A stretch of DNA of 64,000 nt from Allochromatium humboldtianum (lineage in GTDB: Bacteria; Pseudomonadota; Gammaproteobacteria; Chromatiales; Chromatiaceae). This document shows positions 11,589-20,578 of the stretch, piece after piece (the first letter of the stretch is position 1; each line of letters begins with the position of its first letter). The notes under the pieces are model-generated. The model was not told where the DNA came from. It was given only the letters and a program-made list of their open reading frames with translations, and searched no databases. Location of the stretch: assembly GCF_013385175.1 (NCBI RefSeq), contig NZ_JABZEO010000010.1, positions 62,001-126,000 of the forward strand, written 5' to 3'. Position numbers and translations under genes: made by a program.

Positions 11589-12752
11589 TCAACCCTCCGG
11601 CGGCCATTCGACCACGACCAGGGCGTCCCCCCGCGCCTCGACCCGTGCCGGCACCCGTTCGATCTGGAAACGCTGCGCCACATCGGGCGTGAGCAGATAC
11701 AGCGGATCCCCGAGTGCGGTCTGGACGGCGCGGTAGCCGGCCCAGCCGGCGGCGCGATCGAGGCGTGTGGCCAGATAGAGCGGCAGGCGTCCCTCGGCGC
11801 GACTGGCCGCCCCGCGCCGGGCGACATCGGCGACCTGACGCGGGTCGGTGGCATCGAAGATAAAGAGCCGCTGCCGAAACGGTAGGATCCTGAGCGGATC
11901 GACGCGCTCGCCAGCACGGATCACGCGGGTGCCGTCGGGAAGATGGACATCGGCCTGCGCTTCAAGCGTCAGGTCGAGACGGCGCTCGCGTGGCTGTTCG
12001 GCCGTCGGGCGCTCGATCAGGGCCGCCCGCTCCCAGTAGCGCGCCCGGGCTGCCGCGCGCTCGGCCGCCCAGTCGATCCCGGCCAGACGCCGTTGCAGCT
12101 CCGCGATCAGATCCGGCTCGCTGACGGCCACCGTTGGTCCCCGCACCCCCAGATTCCCGCGCCGTCCCTGGCGCACCTGGGTCAGGAGCCAGTCCGGATC
12201 GCTGAGGCCGCTGACGCGGGCCAGTTCCGTGCCCGTCCCGTCGGTGACGATCAGCGTCGGCGCCAAGTCGACCACCGGGTTTTGAAACGGGCGCGGATCG
12301 AGTTCGAGGCGCGGAGCCACGCCCACCTCCTGGTTGGCCAGCGCCGCGCGCAGCGGTGTCTGGATCCAGCGCAGGAAGGCCCCCAGCGATTCGCCCGGGG
12401 CCACGCCGCGCCAGACGATCCGCACCTCGGGCCGACCGGCGGCCATCTCCAGGAGTTCACGCAGTTGCGCCTCGCCCAAGGCGCGCGAGGCCAGCACGGT
12501 GACGGTCCAGGACGACGACGGCGGTGAATCGGCCTCGGTCGGCGTCACCCAGGACGATGGTTTGAGTGCCTCCAGCGCACCGAGCTCAGTCGCCCACTGG
12601 GCGGCCGCCGGTTCCTGGACCCGGAGCCAGTCAGGACGCGCCTCCAGCAGCGCCCGTTCCTGAATCCCTACCGCCTCATCACGCAGCGCCGGCTCCGGAA
12701 GCTCAGGGAGCGGACTCGCCGCCACAGCGCTGGCAGCCAGGATGCCCGTCAT
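11589..12752 (-). CDS. traW: TrbC-TraW fusion, F-type pilus assembly protein
   Basis: A 387-residue exported protein (signal segment MTGILAASAVAASPLPEL). The first half, with a thioredoxin-like TrbC_Ftype pattern (VTVLASRALGEAQLRELLEM, QNPVVDLAPTLIV), assists pilin assembly. The second half from about residue 210 is TraW-like (RLFIFDATDPRQVADVA, YLLTPDVAQRFQIERVPA). Such fusions occur in SXT and IncA/C-type systems. The frame opens far upstream, but the ATG at 12752 follows the upstream stop by 19 bases and gives a proper signal peptide. Confidence 0.87.
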   Translation of the reverse strand: MTGILAASAVAASPLPELPEPALRDEAVGIQERALLEARPDWLRVQEPAAAQWATELGALEALKPSSWVTPTEADSPPSSSWTVTVLASRALGEAQLRELLEMAAGRPEVRIVWRGVAPGESLGAFLRWIQTPLRAALANQEVGVAPRLELDPRPFQNPVVDLAPTLIVTDGTGTELARVSGLSDPDWLLTQVRQGRRGNLGVRGPTVAVSEPDLIAELQRRLAGIDWAAERAAARARYWERAALIERPTAEQPRERRLDLTLEAQADVHLPDGTRVIRAGERVDPLRILPFRQRLFIFDATDPRQVADVARRGAASRAEGRLPLYLATRLDRAAGWAGYRAVQTALGDPLYLLTPDVAQRFQIERVPARVEARGDALVVVEWPPEG

Positions 12753-12771
12753 GACCACCCCCCGCCCCCAT

Positions 12772-13320
12772 TCAGAACAGCGCATAGGCCTTCCCCACCA
12801 CCTGCGACTGCGGCAAAAACCCCCAGTAGCGCGAGTCGAAACTGTCCGGGGTCTCCCCGAGCATCCAGAAATGTTCCACCGGCACCCGCTCATGGCGCAC
12901 CAGGGTCGCCGGATCGCGCTTCAGGGTCGCGGCCAGTGCCAGCCCGTCGGCCATCCGGCTCCCATTGATCCAGGTGTGCCCGGCATCGACCGTCACCCAG
13001 TCCCCCGGCACCCCGGCGGCGCGCTTGATCAGAAGCTGACCGTCACGAAAATACGGCGCCAGTCCGCGCGCCCGGAAGGCGACCAGATCGCCCTGGATGA
13101 TGTCGGCCGCGCCCTGCCAGGTATCGATCAGGAACACCCGATACGGCGCCAGACTGACCCGGACCTGGGTGTCGATACCGAGGCGGTAGCGGGCCTGGCC
13201 ATACAACAGCGCCGCCAACAGCCCGAGCAGGATCAGCCCCGCCAGGGCCGTCTTCCAGCGTGCGCGACCGGTCCGAAACAGCATGCGCGGACGCTCGATC
13301 AGGCGCTCACGGACCCGCAT
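12772..13320 (-). CDS. TrhF/TraF-type S26 signal peptidase
   Basis: A 182-residue membrane-anchored serine peptidase of the signal peptidase I family. One transmembrane segment (ALAGLILLGLLAALLYG) precedes the catalytic region. The serine motif appears as SLAP near residue 57, then GDLVAF, the lysine motif LIKRAAGVPGD, and the distal WMLGETPDSFDSRYWGF. Such peptidases in conjugation loci process pilin or other exported Tra proteins. It overlaps the preceding trbI by 14 bases. Confidence 0.88.
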   Translation of the reverse strand: MRVRERLIERPRMLFRTGRARWKTALAGLILLGLLAALLYGQARYRLGIDTQVRVSLAPYRVFLIDTWQGAADIIQGDLVAFRARGLAPYFRDGQLLIKRAAGVPGDWVTVDAGHTWINGSRMADGLALAATLKRDPATLVRHERVPVEHFWMLGETPDSFDSRYWGFLPQSQVVGKAYALF

Positions 13321-13621
13321 GCCGCACCTCCGAATCCGCCAGGCTCAGTCCCGCCGGAGCGGCCAGCACCGCCTGACCGTCTAGCACCAGGAGGCCCTGA
13401 TCCGACAGCTGCTCGGCGGTCAGCCGATAGTCCTCGAGTCGGCGCTTGAGCCGGTCCGGATCAACGGCCCGTGCCGCCCCGGCCGGATCGAGCACCACCA
13501 CCGGCGGGCGCACGGCCAGCGCCCGCTCCAGATGCTGCTGCATCCACAGCAGTCCGCCAGCGCTCACACCCAGTGACACCAGCCCCGCGATCAGGAGCGG
13601 ATGGCGCGTCGTCTCAGCCAT
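13307..13621 (-). CDS. trbI: F-type transfer protein TrbI
   Basis: A 104-residue inner-membrane protein with one N-terminal transmembrane segment (PLLIAGLVSLGVSAGGLLW) and a periplasmic remainder carrying VVVLDPAGAARAVDPDRLKRR. Size, topology and position between traC and the signal peptidase match TrbI, a modulator of pilus outgrowth and retraction. Both ends overlap neighbouring genes. Confidence 0.75.
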   Translation of the reverse strand: MAETTRHPLLIAGLVSLGVSAGGLLWMQQHLERALAVRPPVVVLDPAGAARAVDPDRLKRRLEDYRLTAEQLSDQGLLVLDGQAVLAAPAGLSLADSEVRHAGP

Positions 13622-16010
13622 GACCGCGCTCCTGCAGCACCCGCCCGATCGCCGCCGTCACCGACAGCCCCCGGCGCCGCCAGGCCGCCAGTTCGGCCAC
13701 ATCACGCGGATGGGTCGAATACAGCAGCTGGCGGAACGGATCGACGATCAGCCGTCCGATCCCGGCCCCCCGGTCACAGACGGTCATGATCTCGGAATAG
13801 GCTCCGGGGAGGGTGTGGACGGTCTTGAGCAGTTCCGCCCCGGCCTCGGTCAGCGGCAGACGTTTGGACTCTCGCAGCTGATCGATCGCCTGCGCCGGTT
13901 GCGCGAGCAGGAAGGTGTGAGCCGAGTTCTCGGCGATCGCCCGCCCGGTCGGATTGGCGTAGAGGTCGTTGAGCGACTGGGTGACCGTGACCGCCGCGCC
14001 CCGGTACTTGCGAAAGCGCCGGTAGCCGGTCTCGATGAAGCGCGCCACATCCCCCTGGGTGAGCAGATCCCAAGCCTCGTCGATGATCACGAGTTTCGGC
14101 TGTTCGCGCTCGCCCAGATACATCGCCTGCTGGATCTGATAGATCAGCTGCAACAGCACGACCTGCTGCAAATGCTTGCGGCCCTTGAGCTCTTCGAGTT
14201 CCAGCACCACGAAGGGGGCGGTGAATTCGATGCTGTTGGGACCGTTGAAAAAGCGTCCGTACTCGCCTGGCGGGGTAAAGGGGTAGAGCTGAGTGCTCAG
14301 ATCGCGCATCCGCACGTCGGACTCCGCCGCCAGCGCCTCGGCGATGGCCGCGATGGTCATCGCCCCGCCCTGTTCATCCCACACCTGCTTGAGCAGGCGC
14401 TTGAGTCCCGAGAGCGCGTAGTCGCCCAGGGGTTCGGAGGGCGCGAGCATGGTGGCCAGCAGCGTGGCGAGCATGTCGGCCTCCTCCTCCCAATGGCGCA
14501 CCAGTTCGAAGGGATTGAGACAGATCCGGGCCTCGCGCGTGAAGGCCAGAAACTGCCCGTCGAGTGCCGTGCAGAGTTTTTCGTAGGAGCGCCCGACATC
14601 GATCACCCAGCAACGCCCGCCGACCGAGAGCGTGGTCGAAATCAGTTCATTGGTCAGAAACGACTTGCCCGAGCCGGACTGGGCGGCGATACAGGCGTTG
14701 TAGTTGGAGGCCGAATCAAACAGCGAGAGGTTCATCAGTTGTCCGCCCCGGCTGATGAGGTTCAGCACCGGCGTGCCGGTGCCCTTCCAGTCGCCGAGCA
14801 CCGGCATCAGGTTGACCGCGTGCGTGGCCGCCAGCGTGCGGTAGCGCTGCATATCGCCGATGGCGCTCCGGTCGGCCCCGAAGGGCAGACAGTTCAAAAA
14901 CAGCGGCAGCGTGAAGAAGCGGTCGCTGACGACCTGAAACCCCAGTTCACGCCAATAGGTGCGCAGGTTCGAGGCGGCGGCCATGGCCTCGTGCGGCGCG
15001 GAGAACAGCACCAGTCCCAGATAGGCGCGCACCGGTCGGTCGCCGGCCTCCAGGCGCTCAAACAGCACCCGAAAGCCGCGCGCCCGCTCAGCCAGCCGCG
15101 GCAGGTACATCGCCACCGGGCCGGCGGCCATCTTGGTCGCCCACTGGCTCTGCGCCTGCAGCCCGGTGCGCGCCGCTTCCGGCTCCGGGATGTGCAGATT
15201 CAGACACACCAGCAGGTTGTGCGGAATCCCGCGTGTCCCGGAGAACGGATCGCTCAGATAGCGCCCGGCCAGCCCGAAGGGCAGCCGGTCCGGATAGCGC
15301 TTGACCGACAGGGTCTGGATCCGGCATTCCCCCAGCGTCAGGCCGCGGCTGTCGATCGTGAGCGCCTGATCCGGGTCGAGGTACTGCTCGCGGATGAGCG
15401 CCCCCGGATCGACCTCGGGACGCACCCGCTCGCGCCAGGTCGCCTCCGGGCCCCAGTTGAGCAGCGTGTTCATGAGCCGGACCTGATCGGCCGCGCTCAG
15501 GGCACGGGGCTGCAGGCCCACGGTGGTGAGCACCTGCTCGGTACTGGCCCGCAGATCGGTCGCGCTCTGGTGTTCGTGCGCCGTCGGCAAGGGGCCGGCC
15601 AGCGGGAGCTTCACCGTCACCAGCACCTGGACATCGCGGACACGGGTCTCGGTATGGCGCAGTAGCGGCGTACCGACACCGCCGCGCAGAAATGCACTAC
15701 GCTCGGCCGTGGCCTGGCGCAACACCGGATGGCGCAGCTCGGTGCGCAGCGCATTCATCACCGCCAGCGGGGCTTCGATGTCGGGCGAGGCCCAGAGGAT
15801 GATCTGAATCAGCGTGTCCTTGGGCCACTCCTGATTGACGAAAGCGGTCAGCCGGTCGGCCTGCCCCGGATCGGCGCCGGCCATGGGTTCACAGCGCCAC
15901 CCGAACGCCAGGCTCTGGTCATCGAGCAGGAACAGTCCCGCCTCGGGGGCGTGGGCGAGCACCGGAAAAAGCGCGGCGGCACGCTCCCCCTGGAAGGCGC
16001 GCGTCTTCAT
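13614..16010 (-). CDS. traC: Type IV secretion ATPase TraC (VirB4 family)
   Basis: A 798-residue cytoplasmic ATPase that powers pilus assembly. An N-terminal TraC_F_IV domain is followed by a P-loop AAQSGSGKSFLTNEL near residue 447 and a Walker B KLVIIDEAWDLL near 640. TVTQSLNDL follows in the sensor region. Length is normal for the family. It overlaps the next gene by eight bases and the previous one by four, placing it inside the transfer operon. Confidence 0.95.
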   Translation of the reverse strand: MKTRAFQGERAAALFPVLAHAPEAGLFLLDDQSLAFGWRCEPMAGADPGQADRLTAFVNQEWPKDTLIQIILWASPDIEAPLAVMNALRTELRHPVLRQATAERSAFLRGGVGTPLLRHTETRVRDVQVLVTVKLPLAGPLPTAHEHQSATDLRASTEQVLTTVGLQPRALSAADQVRLMNTLLNWGPEATWRERVRPEVDPGALIREQYLDPDQALTIDSRGLTLGECRIQTLSVKRYPDRLPFGLAGRYLSDPFSGTRGIPHNLLVCLNLHIPEPEAARTGLQAQSQWATKMAAGPVAMYLPRLAERARGFRVLFERLEAGDRPVRAYLGLVLFSAPHEAMAAASNLRTYWRELGFQVVSDRFFTLPLFLNCLPFGADRSAIGDMQRYRTLAATHAVNLMPVLGDWKGTGTPVLNLISRGGQLMNLSLFDSASNYNACIAAQSGSGKSFLTNELISTTLSVGGRCWVIDVGRSYEKLCTALDGQFLAFTREARICLNPFELVRHWEEEADMLATLLATMLAPSEPLGDYALSGLKRLLKQVWDEQGGAMTIAAIAEALAAESDVRMRDLSTQLYPFTPPGEYGRFFNGPNSIEFTAPFVVLELEELKGRKHLQQVVLLQLIYQIQQAMYLGEREQPKLVIIDEAWDLLTQGDVARFIETGYRRFRKYRGAAVTVTQSLNDLYANPTGRAIAENSAHTFLLAQPAQAIDQLRESKRLPLTEAGAELLKTVHTLPGAYSEIMTVCDRGAGIGRLIVDPFRQLLYSTHPRDVAELAAWRRRGLSVTAAIGRVLQERGHG

Positions 16011-16342
16011 GCCGCACCCTCCTCGGCCGAGCGCGCCGGCGAGGTCACAACCTCCTGGAGCTGCAACAACGGCGGCTGCACACTGATCAGCCGCCCCCGC
16101 CCGCGGCGGATCAGTTCACGGGCGCGCGCGGGGTGACAGGGATTGAGCAGGACGCGGTTGGCATCACAGACCCAGACCCGGATCTGGCCGCGCACCGAAT
16201 CGAGCGCGCGTTCGAGCACCTGATCCCGGGCCGGCCCCGGCAAGCCGGTGAGCGCGCGAAACACGGCCTTGGGCACCGAGAGGTAGTGACGCTGACGCGG
16301 CTGAAGCGCGCCGACGGACAAACGGTTGCATGGATGGGGCAT
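16007..16342 (-). CDS. Uncharacterised small protein in the transfer operon
   Basis: A 111-residue basic protein without signal peptide or membrane segment. The sequence RHYLSVPKAVFRALTGLPGP and VWVCDANRVLLNPCHP are its most distinctive parts. The upstream frame stays open much further but overlaps traA and traV on the same strand, so the ATG at 16342 was chosen. It ends inside the first codons of traC. I do not recognise a family. Its position suggests a transfer accessory role. Confidence 0.6.
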   Translation of the reverse strand: MPHPCNRLSVGALQPRQRHYLSVPKAVFRALTGLPGPARDQVLERALDSVRGQIRVWVCDANRVLLNPCHPARARELIRRGRGRLISVQPPLLQLQEVVTSPARSAEEGAA

Positions 16343-16479
16343 GGTCCGGTCTCCGCCTGTCGCGCCCGCACTGACTGTCGGCGCGGACGCGGAGGTCTTG
16401 TGGGAGGGCCGTTGCCGGCCCGGACTCGGCCTGGGGGGCCGGTAGACGCCTGAGCACAGGAGCGCGGCGCAAAAGACGG

Positions 16480-16806
16480 TCAGGGCACGACCGCCACCAG
16501 CGGCAGCGTGGCCCCGTACATGGTGTCGATGACGCCGGGGGCCACCAGCATGCCCACGCCGGCGGCCACACCGACCACAAACCCCATGATCGACTGGCGC
16601 ATCACGCCGGCCACCAGGCCGACGAGGATGAAGGCGATGGCAATCACCTTGCCCAGAAAGCCGGTCATCCAGCCCTGAAGCAAGGTGTAGACTTCCTCGA
16701 ACTCGCTGCCTTCCAGACTGCCGCCGGTGCCGGCCACGGCCAGCAGGGGCAGGAGGGCGCTGCCGAGGATGAGGATCCAGCCGGCGGTCTTGGTGGAGGT
16801 GGTCAT
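16480..16806 (-). CDS. traA: F-type pilin precursor TraA
   Basis: A 108-residue precursor. A leader (ILILGSALLPLLAVAGTGG) is followed by a short hydrophilic part and two long hydrophobic helices (VIAIAFILVGLVAGVMRQS, MGFVVGVAAGVGMLVAPGV), the standard pilin architecture. It lies between traV and traC as in SXT/IncA/C systems. The start overlaps the traV stop. Leader cleavage is presumably near the AVAG site. Confidence 0.82.
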   Translation of the reverse strand: MTTSTKTAGWILILGSALLPLLAVAGTGGSLEGSEFEEVYTLLQGWMTGFLGKVIAIAFILVGLVAGVMRQSIMGFVVGVAAGVGMLVAPGVIDTMYGATLPLVAVVP

Positions 16807-17507
16807 GGTTGACTCCTTGAGGTCGGGTTGGCCTGAGGACGCGGATCCACAGGACTGGGAGGGGTCGGGGCTGCCGGCGGTGCACGACGACCGGCCGCCG
16901 GCGCGCGCGTGCCGGTGGCGGGCCGCTCGGCGACCTGGAGCGGCCGCAGCCGCGCCGGTGTCGCCGGCGACGGTCCCTCGGCCAGACTCCAGGTGCGCGG
17001 GGCGATTTCGGTATAGACGTAGCCGCCGGCGTGCAGATCACCCCGGTCGTCCTCCCAGGGAGCCAGCCAGATGCGCATCACCTGCGCCGGCAGGCGCAGC
17101 GGCAGCGGCTCGCTGGAACGGGGCAGCAGCAAGGCTTCATCGATCACCTCCGGGGTGACGGGCGGCTCGGGCGGCGCTGAAGCGGGTCGAGGCGTCGAAC
17201 GCCGTGGCCGCGTGGCCTCGCCGGTGAACAGCTCCAGCGCCGTGGGTTCGCGCTGGGCGTTGGAGGTGTCTTCGAAGCGGAACCGAAACCGCGCGGGACG
17301 TTCGGGCGTTGTGTCAGCGGACTGGAGCGGTTCACTCGACTCAGTCCGTGCATAGACGGCGGAGGTGGGCAGACACAACGGATCGCTCGGGTGTCCGGCA
17401 CAGCCGAACTGACCCTGGCCCAGGGCCAGCGAACCGCAGCCGGTGACGGTCGTCGCCGCGAGCACGGCCACACCCAGCCCCAGTCCGGTCTGGATGGCGC
17501 GCTTCAT
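16803..17507 (-). CDS. traV: Type IV secretion lipoprotein TraV
   Basis: A 234-residue outer-membrane lipoprotein. The signal sequence ends in a lipobox TVTGC near residue 24, followed by GCAGHPSDPLC, the conserved TraV cysteine motif. The middle and end are proline-rich. TraV, with TraK and TraB, forms the outer-membrane core complex. The start overlaps the dsbC-like stop by four bases. Confidence 0.88.
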   Translation of the reverse strand: MKRAIQTGLGLGVAVLAATTVTGCGSLALGQGQFGCAGHPSDPLCLPTSAVYARTESSEPLQSADTTPERPARFRFRFEDTSNAQREPTALELFTGEATRPRRSTPRPASAPPEPPVTPEVIDEALLLPRSSEPLPLRLPAQVMRIWLAPWEDDRGDLHAGGYVYTEIAPRTWSLAEGPSPATPARLRPLQVAERPATGTRAPAAGRRAPPAAPTPPSPVDPRPQANPTSRSQP

Positions 17508-18256
17508 ACGCCCTCCCCGCCGGCCAGCCAGGCCTCAAGATCCGGCGGCGCACCGGACTGAAGTCGGCCGTCGGGCGCGATCAGAAACGGCACCCGCTCC
17601 AGACCGAGCAGATGCGCCGTCACCAGCGCGCGCTGGAGCGGCCCCTGACCACAACTGTCGGTGGCCGGCGGCAGCTCGGCGGTGCGCTCTGTGAGCCACG
17701 CCTCCAGGGCAGCGGCACGATCGCGCTCGGCCAGACAGCTCAGGGCCAGCACCTCGCGCTGTGACTCACCGCCCAGCACCGGCACCGGAATCAGCCGGAA
17801 GCGGTAGTGTTTCAGGAGCGGCGGCGGCAGCGCCTGGAGACGGTCGAGCAAGGCGGCGCATGCGCCGCAGCGCGGGTCGGCGAAGACCAGCACCTCCGCC
17901 GTCCCCGTACCCACATCAAGTGCCCCCAGATCCCCGGCATCGAGTGTCAGGCGGGTGCGATCCAGACGCCCCATCAGCCGCTCGGCCTCGGGCAGCGAGG
18001 TCAGGCGCGCGCCGTGCCACAGATCAAAGCCCGGTCCAAAAAAGGCATAGCGCCCGTTGTCGGAAAGGAAGAACACCTGTGCGCCGGACTGCACCATCCG
18101 CACCCCGCCGGCCGGCAGTCGGCGCATGGCATCGATCCCCGACATCAGAGTCTCCGGATCATTGGGAGCGGTGTCGGCCAGGCCGGGAGCGCCCAGCGTC
18201 AGGCTCAGGGTCAGGGTCAGGATCAGTGGCCGGAACACGGTCGGGGATAGGTTCAT
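17504..18256 (-). CDS. DsbC-family periplasmic thiol-disulphide isomerase
   Basis: A 250-residue exported thioredoxin-fold protein. A signal peptide is followed by a DsbC-like dimerisation region, and the redox motif is CGAC in VLVFADPRCGACAALL near residue 127. Proteins of this type in F-like transfer operons help fold cysteine-rich partners such as TraN, TraU and TraH. It is followed directly by traV. The 42-base gap to traB upstream suggests a shared transcript. Confidence 0.85.
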   Translation of the reverse strand: MNLSPTVFRPLILTLTLSLTLGAPGLADTAPNDPETLMSGIDAMRRLPAGGVRMVQSGAQVFFLSDNGRYAFFGPGFDLWHGARLTSLPEAERLMGRLDRTRLTLDAGDLGALDVGTGTAEVLVFADPRCGACAALLDRLQALPPPLLKHYRFRLIPVPVLGGESQREVLALSCLAERDRAAALEAWLTERTAELPPATDSCGQGPLQRALVTAHLLGLERVPFLIAPDGRLQSGAPPDLEAWLAGGEGV

Positions 18257-18298
18257 ACAATGGGCTCCTGGGGTCGGTGTCAGGCACGGTTCATGGGG

Positions 18299-19642
18299 TC
18301 AGCGTCGCCGTCCGCGTGCCGGCCGCTGTGGGGCCAGTAGCGACAGACTTAGACCGCGATTGACGATCAGCTCAACGGGACGCCCGGCATCGATCTCGAT
18401 GACGGGGAAGATCCCCTCGGCCATGTCGAGGTAGTACTGGGCCAGGCGCTCCAGGGTCTTGCCGGTTCCGGTGGCGGCGGCCGCCTGCAGCGAATCGCCC
18501 GAGAGCAGATCCTGATACTGAACCGTGCCGTCGGAGCGGGTGCTGATGACCGAGACCTGGGATTTATTGAAGACCTGGGCCACGCCTTCGAGAAAGGCCA
18601 CCTGCATCGCCCGCGCGATCACCTGCCCCTGCTTGGAGACCAGGCGACCGCGCAGCCCCACCTTGCCGTCCTCGCCGACGGCATAGCCGTCGAGCGGCAC
18701 CTCGATCACGCCGCCGTCGCGGCGCACGCAGGTCAGGGTTTCACTGCGCAGCAACGCCCGCTCGCTGGAGAGCTCGCCGTAGCCGGCGATCAGAATGAAG
18801 CACTCGCGCACATCCGAGCGAAAGCGGTTGGGCAGGATCGCCTCGTGCTTCAGCCGCACCAGCGCCGGATAGGGATCGCGGCGGGCCTGCACGCCCGTGG
18901 GGGCATCCAGACCGGAGAGCAGCACCCCGCGCAGAATCGATCCGGCCGGAATCATCACCGGCTCGGGATCGGGCGGCTCCGCCTCACGCGGGCCGCTGGG
19001 CGTTGAGTCGGCGTCTGCGGCGGGCGCCGCACCCACCACCCGAATGGTGAGCGCCGCCTCACGCGGGCGGTTGGCCGGACGCACCGGTGCAAGCTCGGTG
19101 CGACGATCCTCCGGCCCCTCGGCGCCGGAGCGCTGGGGCGGGGCAAAGAGCGCCGGATCATCCAGCGCCGGCGGCGGGGCCGGTTCGGCGAACGTCTGTG
19201 AATCCGCTCGGGTGGTCGCGGGTTGAACGGCGACCGTGGCCGACGCCCGCGTGTCATCGAGTTCAGCGCGAAGCGCCGCGATCTGCTGCTGGAGTTCGGC
19301 CACCTGGGCGGCCTGGGCGTCGCGGTGCTCGGCCAGCGCCCGGTCGAGCCCCTGACCAGCCGGCGGCGTATTAACCGTCCCGGCCACGGCGGCCAGTTGC
19401 TGTTCCAGACGCTCCAGACGCCGCGCCAGGCCGTCGATCCCCAAGGACCGGGGATCGACATCGGTCAGGAGCGTCCGGGTGAGCTGTTCGCGCGCCCGCT
19501 GTTCGCGTACCGCGCGCGGCTCGGTTTGCCCGAAGGCCAGCACCAGAATGCCGGCCAGTCCACCAAGCACCCCGGCGATCACCAGCCCCCGGCGCAGATT
19601 CGGCGACAACCGCCCCCAGGTTGAGTCCAGTGTCAGGGCCAT
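18299..19642 (-). CDS. traB: Type IV secretion core protein TraB (VirB10-like)
   Basis: A 447-residue bitopic protein spanning the periplasm. One N-terminal transmembrane segment (RGLVIAGVLGGLAGILVLAF) is followed by a coiled coil with EQQLAAV and VAELQQQIAALRAELDD, a proline-rich linker, and a C-terminal TraB/VirB10 beta-barrel domain (MIPAGSILRGVLLSGLDAPT, CVRRDGGVIEVPLDGYAVGE). It links inner and outer membrane parts of the channel. It abuts traK. Confidence 0.94.
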   Translation of the reverse strand: MALTLDSTWGRLSPNLRRGLVIAGVLGGLAGILVLAFGQTEPRAVREQRAREQLTRTLLTDVDPRSLGIDGLARRLERLEQQLAAVAGTVNTPPAGQGLDRALAEHRDAQAAQVAELQQQIAALRAELDDTRASATVAVQPATTRADSQTFAEPAPPPALDDPALFAPPQRSGAEGPEDRRTELAPVRPANRPREAALTIRVVGAAPAADADSTPSGPREAEPPDPEPVMIPAGSILRGVLLSGLDAPTGVQARRDPYPALVRLKHEAILPNRFRSDVRECFILIAGYGELSSERALLRSETLTCVRRDGGVIEVPLDGYAVGEDGKVGLRGRLVSKQGQVIARAMQVAFLEGVAQVFNKSQVSVISTRSDGTVQYQDLLSGDSLQAAAATGTGKTLERLAQYYLDMAEGIFPVIEIDAGRPVELIVNRGLSLSLLAPQRPARGRRR

Positions 19643-20578
19643 CTAGCGCCTCCCGGCCTCCAGCAGCGAGGGGCGTGCCGGCGACAGGCGCTCGACGGGC
19701 GTCGGGCGCACCGCCAGATACAGCTCCGCCGCCGCGCCCGGCTCCAGCCACACCTGGGGCCAGGCGGCCACCGCGAGCGTCTCGCCGCCCTGACGGGCGC
19801 GACAGGCGCGCTCCTCGATCTCCAACCGCTGTTCGGAGCGGTTGCGCACCAGGGCGGTGATGAGGGTCAGATCGTGCCCCTCCAGCACCTGGCCCCGCTG
19901 CGTTTCCAGTCCGTCCTGGCGACACACGACCGTCTCGTCACGCCGCGCCGGACGCAGACTGTAGCCGTTGGGCAGCGCCTCCTGGGCCAGGGCGCGCAGC
20001 GCCTCGATGAGGCGTTCGACTGCCGCCGGCGCACGCGCCCCAGGCGCAGCGGGCGGGGCCGTGCCCGTGATCGAGGGGGCCAGGGGCTCGCTGAGCACCA
20101 GACGCAGCTCCCGTGGCGGGATACGCCGGGGGGCGAGCGTCAGCGACAGCGCCTGATTGGGATGGGCCGCGTCGCTGATGAAGAGCGTGACCGGTGTTTC
20201 TGTGGCGGTGGCCAGATACACCGCCGCCCCGTCGACCTGGGTGCTGGCCTCGGAGACGGTCCGTACCTGGGGATTGGGAAACGGGGTGAGAATGCGGTTG
20301 AGCTGATCGATGGCGATCTCAGCCAGGACATTGACGCCCGGTGTCACCGTCACGGTCATGGGCCCCAGCTCCAGGTGGCTCGGGGGTGCCGGGGTCGTGC
20401 GCCCCGGTGCTGGCCGGGTGGCGGACGCCTCGGCGATCAGCGCCTCGGGGACCGGCGGCAACGCCAGTTCCGGCGGCGGCTCGGCCAGCCCCGGAGCGGC
20501 GCTCCCGGCCAGGACCAGGGCCAGCGCCCAGCCCCGTGGCGGGCGCGGTGGACACGCACAGCGACAGTCATCCGGCAT
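19643..20578 (-). CDS. traK: Type IV secretion secretin-like protein TraK (F-type)
   Basis: A 311-residue periplasmic protein with a signal peptide ending near GLAEP. The central TraK domain shows VTPGVNVLAEIAIDQLNRIL, a region that binds TraV and TraB, followed by an IPPREL segment. It is the VirB9 counterpart of the core complex. The N terminus MPDDCRCACPPRPP is unusually cysteine-rich. Start and stop directly overlap or abut traE and traB. Confidence 0.88.
   Translation of the reverse strand: MPDDCRCACPPRPPRGWALALVLAGSAAPGLAEPPPELALPPVPEALIAEASATRPAPGRTTPAPPSHLELGPMTVTVTPGVNVLAEIAIDQLNRILTPFPNPQVRTVSEASTQVDGAAVYLATATETPVTLFISDAAHPNQALSLTLAPRRIPPRELRLVLSEPLAPSITGTAPPAAPGARAPAAVERLIEALRALAQEALPNGYSLRPARRDETVVCRQDGLETQRGQVLEGHDLTLITALVRNRSEQRLEIEERACRARQGGETLAVAAWPQVWLEPGAAAELYLAVRPTPVERLSPARPSLLEAGRR

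Noticed and set aside
13446-15665. 739-codon rightward frame opposite traC
   Set aside because: Antisense shadow of TraC, which has intact Walker motifs on the other strand.
16343-17041. N-terminal extension of the small gene at 16007
   Set aside because: It would overlap traA and part of traV in another frame on the same strand; those have clear family features.
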